NCBI RefSeq assembly: GCF_000429985.1
Contig: NZ_KE387016.1
Span: forward strand, 63,049-127,048
Origin: Maridesulfovibrio bastinii DSM 16055
GTDB lineage: Bacteria > Desulfobacterota > Desulfovibrionia > Desulfovibrionales > Desulfovibrionaceae
Length of the DNA: 64,000 bases
Direction of reading: 5' to 3'
The notes under the pieces are model-generated. The model was not told the origin of the DNA. It searched no databases and worked only from the letters and a program-made list of their open reading frames with translations. Below, piece by piece: positions 17,858 through 26,106 of the stretch. Numbering within the stretch: position 1 is the first letter of the stretch; each line of letters begins with the position of its first letter. The position numbers and the translations under genes were made by a program.

Positions 17858-18838
17858 ATGAATCCAAAGCAGATAGTAAAATCTTTAAAAACCGTTATTA
17901 AAGCAAAGCAGCCGACATTTTTATGGGGACCTCCGGGAGTTGGCAAAAGTCAGGTCGTTAGACAGGCTGCCTCTGAATTATTATATGATCTTATAGACTT
18001 GAGGGCTATATTACTTGACCCCGTGGACTTACGAGGACTGCCTAAAATCAGTGGTAAAGTCGCAAGTTGGTGTTCCCCGTCTTTTCTTCCTTCAGAGGGT
18101 AGAGGGATTTTGTTTTTGGATGAGCTTAATGCTGCACCACCTTTGGTACAGGCAGCTTGTTATCAGCTGATTCTTGATAGAAAGATCGGTGAATATGAAC
18201 TTCCCGATGGCTGGGTTGTGATTGCTGCGGGGAATAGGGATTCTGATAAGGCTGTAACTCATAAAATGCCCTCAGCTCTTGCAAACAGATTTGTTCATTT
18301 AGATTTTGAAGTAAGTATTGAAGACTGGCTTGAATGGGGACGCGAAAATAAAGTTTCAGAAGAGATTCTTGCTTTTATCCGATTCAGGCCAAATTTACTG
18401 CATGATTTTGATCCCCAAAGACAGGAAAAAGCCTTTCCTTCACCTAGATCATGGGAATTTGTTTCTAAAATGATTTCCGCAGGTCTTGATAATGAAATCG
18501 AATATGAACTGATTAAAGGTACGGTTGGAGAAGGCGCAGCAGCTGAATTTTGTGGCTTTTGCAGAATTTATAAAAACATACCTGATCCTGAAGATGTTTT
18601 AAATTCTCCTGAGGATGTGGCGATTCCTGATGATCCTGCAACTGTTTACGCTCTTTGCGAATCTGTCGCTTCAAAAGCTTCATCGGAACGGGCTGAGAAT
18701 ATCATGACATTTGCTTCGCGGCTTCCAGTTGAATTCGGTGTCCTCCTTGTTCGGAATGCTGTCCGTAAAGAAAGATCCATCGTCAAGAGTCAGGGGTTTG
18801 AGCGCTGGGCAACCGCGAACTCTGATATTCTGGTTTAG
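17858..18838 (+). CDS. MoxR-family AAA+ ATPase
   Basis: A 326-residue AAA+ ATPase of the MoxR/dynein-type clade, which usually works with a von Willebrand A partner to remodel or mature a target complex. Walker A is GPPGVGKS (24-31), Walker B is ILFLDELN (Asp88-Glu89), sensor 1 is AAGNRDSD, and the arginine-finger region reads ALANRFVHLDF. It is soluble. GAAGAGAGGGG precedes the ATG. The VWA protein starts 4 bases after its stop, supporting a functional pair; the substrate is unknown. Confidence 0.92.
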   Translation: MNPKQIVKSLKTVIKAKQPTFLWGPPGVGKSQVVRQAASELLYDLIDLRAILLDPVDLRGLPKISGKVASWCSPSFLPSEGRGILFLDELNAAPPLVQAACYQLILDRKIGEYELPDGWVVIAAGNRDSDKAVTHKMPSALANRFVHLDFEVSIEDWLEWGRENKVSEEILAFIRFRPNLLHDFDPQRQEKAFPSPRSWEFVSKMISAGLDNEIEYELIKGTVGEGAAAEFCGFCRIYKNIPDPEDVLNSPEDVAIPDDPATVYALCESVASKASSERAENIMTFASRLPVEFGVLLVRNAVRKERSIVKSQGFERWATANSDILV

Positions 18839-18842
18839 CATT

Positions 18843-20153
18843 ATGGATTCTAATAGAAAGTTGATAATGGCCAGATCTGATCTGCTGTTGAAGCATCCAT
18901 TCTTTGGGACTCTGGCTCTGCATCTTCCGTTACAGGAAGATAAAGCCTGCAACGGTGTTTGGACTGATGGAAATGTGCTGGCATACAATCCATTTTATAT
19001 CGAAAAATTGAGTAAGCAGGAGTTGCAGGGGCTTGTCGCCCATACCGTTATGCATCCTGCCTGTCAGCATCATCTGCGCAGAAACGGCAGGGATGATAAA
19101 TTATGGAATATGGCCTGTGACTATGCGATAAACTGGATTTTGCTTGAAGCAGGATTTGAGTTGCCGGAAGGTTTTCTTGATGATGAAAAGTTTAGAGGAA
19201 AAAAGGCCGAAGCCATTTACAGTGAATTGTCAGCAGAACTCGATTCCAAAGGAAATCCGGAGAATGCCGGGGATAAGGATGGCCCGAAAAGTATTGACGT
19301 AGATTATGAAGAAGGTCCGGCTAAGGGCTCAGAAAAAGGTTTGAATGATGAGTCTGAGGAAGATGAATCTGAAGGAGATGATGATTCCAGTCAGCCTGAT
19401 AAAATGGAAAGCGATGCTGTAGAGTCTGATACCTCCGATGAAGGTGAAGAATCAGACAGTGAATCAGCTTACGAGGGAATTGGAGAAGTTCGCGATTCCC
19501 CCGATGATTCTTCAGGTGGTAATGAAACTCCAGCTATGGATTGGCATAGCACTCTTGTTCAGGCTCTTAACAAGGCCAGAGAATGCGGTGATTTACCCGG
19601 TGGATTTGATAGATTTATAGATTCAATGATTCCTCCAAAACTTGATTGGCGGGCGATTCTGGATAAATTTATCAGCAGCCGAGCAAAAAATGATTATTCG
19701 TGGATACCGCCCGGAAGAAGATATATCCATATGGATTTGTATCTGCCGTCATTATCGGCTGAGCTGCTTTCGGAAGTTGTTTTAGCTGTAGATACTTCCG
19801 GCAGTATAAGTGATAACGAGTTAAACTCTTTCAGTGCTGAAATTTCTGATATCCTTTCAAAATATGATACAACTCTGCGCGTTCTCTGGTGCGACATGAA
19901 GGTCGTTTCAGAGCAGGTTTTCAACCGTTTGGATCTCCCTTTAAAAATAGAAGCTAAAGGCGGTGGTGGAACAGATTTTCGTCCTCCTTTTGATTGGGTG
20001 GATGATAACAATATCAACCCATCGTGTTTGATATATTTTACCGATATGGAGTGTTCAAAATTTCCAGAATATACTCCAGATTATCCCGTTTTGTGGGTCC
20101 GCTCCGGTGGTGGGTTATTAGAACCTCCTTTTGGTGATCTTATTGATATTTAA
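18843..20153 (+). CDS. VWA-domain protein with degenerate metallopeptidase-like N-terminus (DUF2201 type)
   Basis: A 436-residue partner of the MoxR ATPase. The N-terminal domain (about 1-130) follows the pattern of the DUF2201 putative metallopeptidases, but the zinc motif HExxH is HTVMH at 67-71, lacking the catalytic Glu; downstream ACDYAINWIL is conserved. A strongly acidic Ser/Asp/Glu linker fills about 150-225. The C-terminal VWA-like domain has the metal-site motif DTSGS at 317-321 and GGGGTDFRPP. The start ATG 18843 was chosen as the first after the moxR stop; longer starts would lie inside moxR. The protein is soluble, with no signal peptide. Confidence 0.87.
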   Translation: MDSNRKLIMARSDLLLKHPFFGTLALHLPLQEDKACNGVWTDGNVLAYNPFYIEKLSKQELQGLVAHTVMHPACQHHLRRNGRDDKLWNMACDYAINWILLEAGFELPEGFLDDEKFRGKKAEAIYSELSAELDSKGNPENAGDKDGPKSIDVDYEEGPAKGSEKGLNDESEEDESEGDDDSSQPDKMESDAVESDTSDEGEESDSESAYEGIGEVRDSPDDSSGGNETPAMDWHSTLVQALNKARECGDLPGGFDRFIDSMIPPKLDWRAILDKFISSRAKNDYSWIPPGRRYIHMDLYLPSLSAELLSEVVLAVDTSGSISDNELNSFSAEISDILSKYDTTLRVLWCDMKVVSEQVFNRLDLPLKIEAKGGGGTDFRPPFDWVDDNNINPSCLIYFTDMECSKFPEYTPDYPVLWVRSGGGLLEPPFGDLIDI

Positions 20154-20188
20154 ATGTTTAACGATAAAAACTTTTCAGATGGTGATCT

Positions 20189-20647
20189 ATGCTTATAAAT
20201 TGGAAACTTACCAAAAAAAGAGGCAATTTCAGGCCGGTTTTGGAATATTCAATAAAATTGGAAGATTTTGAAAAAGAGTTGGCTGTTGATCAGGTTGTAC
20301 TGGAATCACTGATTCCTGAACCGCCGGGATCGTGTTTTTCCAGCTGTCTGCCCGGGGAGTATGAAAGAGGGGATGGAGCATGTGGGGTCTATCGAATTTA
20401 TACTCCTGATCATAAAAAAGCATTTGCAGAAGGAAAATTAGTTTTGCCATGGAGAGAGGATGGCAGCTTTCCGGAAATAGAAGAATCTTTTTTGCTATTG
20501 AGAGAAAATTTTGAAACTAAATTGAAGGAGGCTTACGACAGTTTGCCAATAGAGGAAACAGGTTCTCTGGAATTGTCAGCAAAGACAAGGAATTATCTTG
20601 CTTCCGGACTTATCTCAAAAAAAATTTTGGAATCTTCATTGTTGTGA
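20189..20647 (+). CDS. Unknown 152-residue protein of the MoxR-VWA operon
   Basis: I do not recognise this protein. It is soluble and mildly acidic, with a Cys-rich stretch SCFSSCLPGEYERGDGACG at about residues 48-66 (three Cys) and a helical C-terminus with KLKEAYDSLPIEE. The ATG is 36 bases after the VWA stop; only a weak GGTGAT ribosome site is visible. Its place between the VWA gene and the HsdR-N-like gene suggests it belongs to the same system. Codon use looks like that of the neighbours. Confidence 0.72.
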   Translation: MLINWKLTKKRGNFRPVLEYSIKLEDFEKELAVDQVVLESLIPEPPGSCFSSCLPGEYERGDGACGVYRIYTPDHKKAFAEGKLVLPWREDGSFPEIEESFLLLRENFETKLKEAYDSLPIEETGSLELSAKTRNYLASGLISKKILESSLL

Positions 20648-20783
20648 ACCGCAAACTATAAAAATTGTTTCCACCGGTATCCAATCCTCTTTGAATGCTT
20701 ACTTTACTGACTCTAAATACAACTTGTTTGATTTTCATTTATTATTAGGTGAAACTGAGGTCTATAAAGTGCCGGAGGAAGCT

Positions 20784-21344
20784 ATGCACGAGACAAGTTT
20801 AGGTGGAACAATCAGGGATTACCTGAGTGGTGAAGATATAGATGAAACTACTTATGAGGAGTTCAGGCAGGCTCTTGCAAAACTTCTCGTTGAAGAATTT
20901 GAGTACCCCAGAGAAAGCCTGAAGGCGAAAGTTGATCTGTGTTTTACTATTGATGGGGAAGAAATGTGCCGAACTATGGATCTTGTTGTTTATGACAAGG
21001 ACAACAAGCCCGTTATGCTCGTTATGTTCTGTCCCGGAGATGTCGGCAGTTATGAGCGTGAAGCCGGATGCGCAGGTTGGCTTTTTGAGGGTGGACCGGT
21101 TCCTTTTGTAGTTATCTCAAATACCATGGAAGCTTATCTGATAGAGACAGAGTCGAGGAAGGTTATAGCTTCAGGAATGGATTCAATCCCGCATTACAAT
21201 GACCTGTTGGAACGGGCTGCCAATTATAAATTTGATCCTGTACCGGAAGAAAAAGTAAACAGGCTCCAGAGAATTTTTTATACATATACCGGTTTTCTGC
21301 AGGGTACATGTTGCAGTGAATCATGCTCTTTACCTAAATTGTAA
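20784..21344 (+). CDS. HsdR N-terminal-like protein with degenerate nuclease site
   Basis: A 186-residue protein resembling the type I restriction HsdR N-terminal (PD-D/ExK fold) domain: the pattern EYPRESLKAKVDLCF, then MDLVVYDKDNKPVMLV and FVVISNTMEAYLIE follow that family. The Asp of the nuclease core is present, but where the family has VEcKaPG this protein has VMFCPG, so both Glu and Lys are missing and cutting is unlikely. The C-terminus carries a Cys cluster TCCSESC. ATG 20784 has GGAGGA four bases upstream; in-frame codons back to 20598 lack such a site. It ends the MoxR operon, before a terminator. Confidence 0.75.
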   Translation: MHETSLGGTIRDYLSGEDIDETTYEEFRQALAKLLVEEFEYPRESLKAKVDLCFTIDGEEMCRTMDLVVYDKDNKPVMLVMFCPGDVGSYEREAGCAGWLFEGGPVPFVVISNTMEAYLIETESRKVIASGMDSIPHYNDLLERAANYKFDPVPEEKVNRLQRIFYTYTGFLQGTCCSESCSLPKL

Positions 21345-21384
21345 TAGCACCACGTTTCAATAGTTAAAGTTTAATAAAGACTTT

Positions 21385-21426
21385 AAATGGCGGAATAAGA
21401 CGTTATCGTTTTATTCCGCTATTTTT
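21385..21426 (+). terminator. Rho-independent terminator ending the MoxR-VWA operon
   Basis: A 14-bp stem with one G-T pair (21385-21398 with 21411-21424), a 12-base loop and a T-rich tail. It closes the four-gene unit. The next 245 bases up to gdhA are AT-rich without other clear features. Confidence 0.85.
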
Positions 21427-21671
21427 ATTGGTAGTTTACAGATTTATATATTTTTTAAAATTTTTAATTACTTTGCAGTGGCTGTATAACTATTCAATAT
21501 GGAAGAAAATTTTTCTAATTACAATTATGGATAAAAAATTAAAATCAAAATTATTTAATACAAGTGAGAGAGTTATGGACTAATTTATGTTTTTAATGGA
21601 ATAATAGAAATTAATTTTTAGTAATCTGTACAGAGTATTATTTAAAATTAAAATTCAGGAGGCCCCACTAT

Positions 21672-23018
21672 ATGGATATTTATGAGCGTATCAAGAATAG
21701 AGATCCGAACGAAACTGAATTTCATCAGGCTGTTTTTGAGGTTGTTGAATCAATCAAACCTGTTCTTGAAATGCATCCTGAATTTAGAAGCGCCAATATC
21801 CTTGAAAGAATAGTGGAGCCGGAACGAGTGATCATGTTCAGAGTTCCATGGATGGATGATGGCGGCGATATTCATGTTAATCGTGGATTCAGAATTGAAA
21901 TGAACAGTGCCATTGGTCCTTATAAAGGAGGGCTAAGATTTCATCCTTCCGTGAATCTGGGAATTTTAAAATTCCTTGCTTTTGAGCAGGTTTTTAAGAA
22001 CGCGCTCACAACTCTTCCTATGGGAGGCGGAAAGGGGGGAGCTGATTTTGATCCAAAGGGTAAGAGTAATGAAGAGGTTCAGCGTTTTTGCCAGAGTTTT
22101 ATGCTTGAGCTTGCAAGGCATATCGGCCCGAATACAGATGTTCCGGCCGGAGACATCGGTGTTGGAGCGCGAGAGATTGGTTATCTTTTTGGCATGTATA
22201 AAAAAATTAGTAACGAATTTACAGGAGTCCTAACTGGTAAAGGTTTGAACTGGGGAGGAAGCCTCATACGTCCTGAAGCTACCGGATATGGCTCAGTATA
22301 TTTTGCTGCTGAGATGCTTAATGCCCGCGGAGAGACTCTTGAAGGCAGGAGATGTCTGATTTCAGGATCAGGAAATGTCGCCCAGTATACTATGGAAAAA
22401 TTAATTGAGCTGGGTGGAATCCCGGTGACTTTTTCTGATTCAAACGGTTATATTTATGATGAGAAAGGTGTTGATCGAGAAAAGCTTGATTTTCTGATGG
22501 AACTTAAAAATATCCGTCGGGGAAGGGTGCGTGAATACGCTGAAAAATATTCTGAAGCTGTTTATACTCCGGTTGACCCTGATCTAAAATATAATCCGTT
22601 ATGGGATCATGCGGCACATTGCGCTTTTCCCAGTGCCACCCAGAATGAAATTAACGGAATTGATGCCGGAAACCTTGTTAAAAACGGTATTCTAGTTGTT
22701 TCGGAAGGGGCGAACATGCCGACTACCCCTGAAGGAATGAATATTTTCTTTGATAGCGGGATTCTATACGGTCCTGCCAAAGCTGCTAATGCCGGCGGGG
22801 TTTCTGTTTCCGGTCTGGAAATGAGTCAGAACAGTATGCGGCTGGGATGGCCTGCTGAGGAAGTGGATAGCCGATTAAAGATGATAATGAAAAATATTCA
22901 TAAAACCTGCCTTGATACAGCTGAATATTATGGAACTCCATTTAACTACGTGAACGGTGCAAACATAGCTGGATTTGTAAAAGTGGCTCAGGCGATGCTT
23001 GATCAGGGGCTGGTATAG
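21672..23018 (+). CDS. gdhA: Glutamate dehydrogenase (NADP-type)
   Basis: Hexameric-type GdhA of 448 residues, catalysing 2-oxoglutarate + ammonium to glutamate. Visible signatures: GPYKGGLRFHP (about 82-92), the catalytic-Lys segment LPMGGGKGGADFDPKG (Lys121), and a nucleotide-binding SGSGNVAQYT in the second domain, where the following SDSNG fits NADP preference. AGGAGGCCCC lies close to the ATG. It is probably monocistronic or co-transcribed with the next gene 83 bases downstream; no terminator is evident in that gap. Confidence 0.96.
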   Translation: MDIYERIKNRDPNETEFHQAVFEVVESIKPVLEMHPEFRSANILERIVEPERVIMFRVPWMDDGGDIHVNRGFRIEMNSAIGPYKGGLRFHPSVNLGILKFLAFEQVFKNALTTLPMGGGKGGADFDPKGKSNEEVQRFCQSFMLELARHIGPNTDVPAGDIGVGAREIGYLFGMYKKISNEFTGVLTGKGLNWGGSLIRPEATGYGSVYFAAEMLNARGETLEGRRCLISGSGNVAQYTMEKLIELGGIPVTFSDSNGYIYDEKGVDREKLDFLMELKNIRRGRVREYAEKYSEAVYTPVDPDLKYNPLWDHAAHCAFPSATQNEINGIDAGNLVKNGILVVSEGANMPTTPEGMNIFFDSGILYGPAKAANAGGVSVSGLEMSQNSMRLGWPAEEVDSRLKMIMKNIHKTCLDTAEYYGTPFNYVNGANIAGFVKVAQAMLDQGLV

Positions 23019-23101
23019 TTTTGGTTTAAGGAGTCCCGGTCTGGTGCTGTTTTTGGGGTTATGAATGATTTTTAATACATTATGACGAAGATTCAAAAGA
23101 T

Positions 23102-26053
23102 GTGATCGATATTATGGAAGAAGGTGACTTGAGCTCCACGGAAGAAAGAAAATTCAGCCTCTATCATGACCTGATGCAGATTAAGGTCATGAATATTTTG
23201 TTGATCTCCAGCCCTTATGATGCCTGGGTAATGGAAGAGGACTGCAAAATTTCAGAGCGAATTGTGAGCGAGTACAGAGGGCTTAATCTGAGCAGCCCGC
23301 CACGGTTAACATGGGTTTCATCTGTAGATGAAGCTATGGCGATGCTTGACTCTCAAAATTTTGAACTGGTCATAATTATGCCTCATCAGTACCGGATTGA
23401 AGCTGCTGAAACCGGTAAAATTATTAAGGCTAAGATTCCAGATATTCCCGTGGTTCTGCTTTCGCACAGGGAACTTAGAAATCCCGGAGAGGGTATGCCT
23501 GAAGGACTTGATAATATTTTTATCTGGTCCGGTGATGCTGAACTGCTTGTGGCTTTGGTAAAGAATCTCGAAGATGCCCTTAATGTAAGGCATGACACTG
23601 CAAAAGTAGGGATTCGAGTTATTATTGTTGTGGAGGATTCAGCACGCTATCTGTCATCTTTTCTGCCTATTTTATACAAAGAGCTGGTGCGGCAGACACA
23701 AGCCGTACTGGAAGAAGGGCTGAACGCGGAACACCGCTTATTGACCATGCGTGCACGGCCCAAAATTCTAACTGCCGGAACGTATGAAGAAGCGCTTAAA
23801 ATTTATCATGAATATGAGTCCTATGTTTTGGGTATTATATCTGATGTGCGCTTTCCTAAAAATGGGGTTTTAAATGAAAATGCCGGGTTGGAGCTTCTGG
23901 AAAAAGTCAATTCAGACCGCTCTGATATACCTTTGTTATTAGCCAGTAATGAACCTGAAAATATGGAAAAGGCCAGAACGGTCAATGCCTATTTTGTTGA
24001 CAAAAATTCACCGGATATGCTTGTTGAGGTCCGAAATTTTGTTCTCGACCATCTTGGCTTCGGTGATTTTATTTTCAGAACTCCAGATGGTCAGGAAATC
24101 TCGCGGGCCGGTAGCCTTTATTCCCTTGAAAAAATGCTTGGCAGTATAGAGGATGATGTTTTCTTGGATCACTGCCGAAATAATGATTTTTCAAGATGGT
24201 TCTACGCCAGAACAGAGATAGAACTCGCAAATCAGGTCAGGCCGCTGCGTGATTACGATTTCTCTGATCCTGAAACCCATCGTGAACATATCATTTCATT
24301 AATCAGAAACAGGCGCATGCAACGCCAGCAGGGGGTGATTGTCTCATTTAATCCCAGAGACTTTGATCCTGAGACTGATTTTTTGAAAATAGGTTCCGGG
24401 TCAATTGGTGGAAAAGCCCGTGGACTTGCGTTTATAGGTTCCCTGCTTGAGCGTAACAGCTGGGTGCATGAAAAATATACGGATATCCGGATTACCGCAC
24501 CAAAGACTTTAACCATAGCTACTTCCGGCTTCGATGATTTCATCGACATGAACGGGCTGAAGTTTTTAGCCAAAACGGATTTAACAGATGCTGAAGTTTT
24601 AGATGTTGTTGAGGAGGCTATTTTTCCCGGATGGATAGAGGCTCAGCTGTGGGCATATCTGCATGAAATTCATTATCCTTTGTCCGTTAGGTCTTCGAGT
24701 TTATTGGAAGATGCCCAATATCAGGCCTATGCCGGATTATACAGTACCTACATGATTCCCAATGACCATCCTGACCTTGAAGTCCGGTTGGGGCAGCTTG
24801 TTGAGGCGGTTAAAATGGTCTGGGCCTCGACTTTTTTTAATGCTCCAAAATCTTTTTCCCGCAGGGTCAACCAGAGGACCGATGAAGAGAAAATGGGAGT
24901 GGTTGTTCAACAACTTTGCGGGCAGCAATATAAGGATTATTATTTCCCGGCTTTTTCGGGCGTAGGACAGTCTTACAATTACTATCCTTTCGGGAGGATG
25001 AAACCGGAACATGGGGTTGCTTCCATTGCTATGGGGATAGGAAAGTCTGTGGTGGATGGTGAACAGTGCCTGCGCTTTTCTCCGGGGCTACCTAAAATTC
25101 TACCACAATGTCCAACTGTAGAGGATTCAATCAGAAATACTCAGACCAGATTTTACGCTCTTAAAATGTCCGGGAGTGAAAAAGTAAAAATTCATACCGG
25201 GAGTAATCTTGAACAATTGGATATTGCAGATTTTACCGAAACTCTTCCGGTTAGAAAACTAGCCTCAACATATATAGCGGAAGAAGGGCGTATCCGGGAT
25301 ACTGCTTCCTTGCCGGGACCTAAAATTATGCTTTTTGCTCCCGTCCTTGTTCACAAAGTAATTCCTCTGGCAAATGTTTTAAAAGATATTCTTAGTATTG
25401 CGGAAAAAGGAATGGGCGGTCCTGTTGAAATCGAGTTCAGTGTTAATATGTTTGAGGATGCAAAGCCGGTTATGACTCTGTTGCAGCTTCGCCCTATGAG
25501 TGCAAGAGCTGATCTGGGTAAAATTACAATATCTGCAGAAGATATAAACAAAGCTGTCTGTGTCTCTTCTCATTCACTTGGCAATGCCGTTAAGCAGGAT
25601 ATTTATGATATTGTCTTTGTGCGGATGGAAAATTTTGAAGTTTCAGCAACCAGAGAAATTGCCCGTGACATATCCGCTATAAACAGCAGACTTTTTAAAG
25701 CAGACCGGAAATATATTTTAATTGGTCCCGGTCGCTGGGGATCAGCTGATCCGTGGCTTGGGGTACCGGTTGAATGGAATGACATTTCAGCTGTTTCAGT
25801 TATTGTCGAGGTTGCCAGTGAAAGTTTGAGAGTTGAACCCTCACAGGGTTCCCACTTTTTCCATAATATAACGACTCTCGGAATAAACTATATGATGGTC
25901 CTTGAGAGTGAAGGCAACATGATAGACTGGGATTGGCTTACTTCCGCGTATGTGGTTGATCAGACTCAATATGTTACACATGTGAGAGTCGAAAAAAATC
26001 TAATCGTAAAAATTGACGGCCGGTCTTCAAAAGGAATTATCCGTCCTTCATGA
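23102..26053 (+). CDS. Receiver-like / PEP-pyruvate-binding hybrid protein
   Basis: A 983-residue soluble protein. Residues about 28-160 form a receiver-like domain lacking the phospho-Asp (IIMPHQY). A second receiver-like domain (about 175-315) keeps Glu-Asp (VVEDS), an Asp in IISDVRFP and Lys in FVDKNSP. Residues about 430-790 match the ATP-grasp PEP/pyruvate-binding domain of PEP synthase and pyruvate phosphate dikinase (SVRSSSLLED, then IEFSVN and LQLRPM), but the swivelling His domain and the PEP-binding barrel are absent, so it is not a complete synthase. The last 170 residues hold GPGRWGSADPWLG and PSQGSHFFHN. The start is uncertain: GTG 23102 or ATG 23114, neither with a strong ribosome site. 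Confidence 0.85.
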   Translation: MIDIMEEGDLSSTEERKFSLYHDLMQIKVMNILLISSPYDAWVMEEDCKISERIVSEYRGLNLSSPPRLTWVSSVDEAMAMLDSQNFELVIIMPHQYRIEAAETGKIIKAKIPDIPVVLLSHRELRNPGEGMPEGLDNIFIWSGDAELLVALVKNLEDALNVRHDTAKVGIRVIIVVEDSARYLSSFLPILYKELVRQTQAVLEEGLNAEHRLLTMRARPKILTAGTYEEALKIYHEYESYVLGIISDVRFPKNGVLNENAGLELLEKVNSDRSDIPLLLASNEPENMEKARTVNAYFVDKNSPDMLVEVRNFVLDHLGFGDFIFRTPDGQEISRAGSLYSLEKMLGSIEDDVFLDHCRNNDFSRWFYARTEIELANQVRPLRDYDFSDPETHREHIISLIRNRRMQRQQGVIVSFNPRDFDPETDFLKIGSGSIGGKARGLAFIGSLLERNSWVHEKYTDIRITAPKTLTIATSGFDDFIDMNGLKFLAKTDLTDAEVLDVVEEAIFPGWIEAQLWAYLHEIHYPLSVRSSSLLEDAQYQAYAGLYSTYMIPNDHPDLEVRLGQLVEAVKMVWASTFFNAPKSFSRRVNQRTDEEKMGVVVQQLCGQQYKDYYFPAFSGVGQSYNYYPFGRMKPEHGVASIAMGIGKSVVDGEQCLRFSPGLPKILPQCPTVEDSIRNTQTRFYALKMSGSEKVKIHTGSNLEQLDIADFTETLPVRKLASTYIAEEGRIRDTASLPGPKIMLFAPVLVHKVIPLANVLKDILSIAEKGMGGPVEIEFSVNMFEDAKPVMTLLQLRPMSARADLGKITISAEDINKAVCVSSHSLGNAVKQDIYDIVFVRMENFEVSATREIARDISAINSRLFKADRKYILIGPGRWGSADPWLGVPVEWNDISAVSVIVEVASESLRVEPSQGSHFFHNITTLGINYMMVLESEGNMIDWDWLTSAYVVDQTQYVTHVRVEKNLIVKIDGRSSKGIIRPS

Positions 26054-26106
26054 TTCGATGTCGCTGCCAGCCTGATTTGATATCTCTACTGGACTCGCTG
26101 TGGATG

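Noticed and set aside
20598-20783. A longer form of the HsdR-N-like protein starting at TTG 20598
   Set aside because: It would overlap the 152-residue gene by 50 bases, has no ribosome site and adds a stretch unlike the family, while ATG 20784 has GGAGGA at the right distance.
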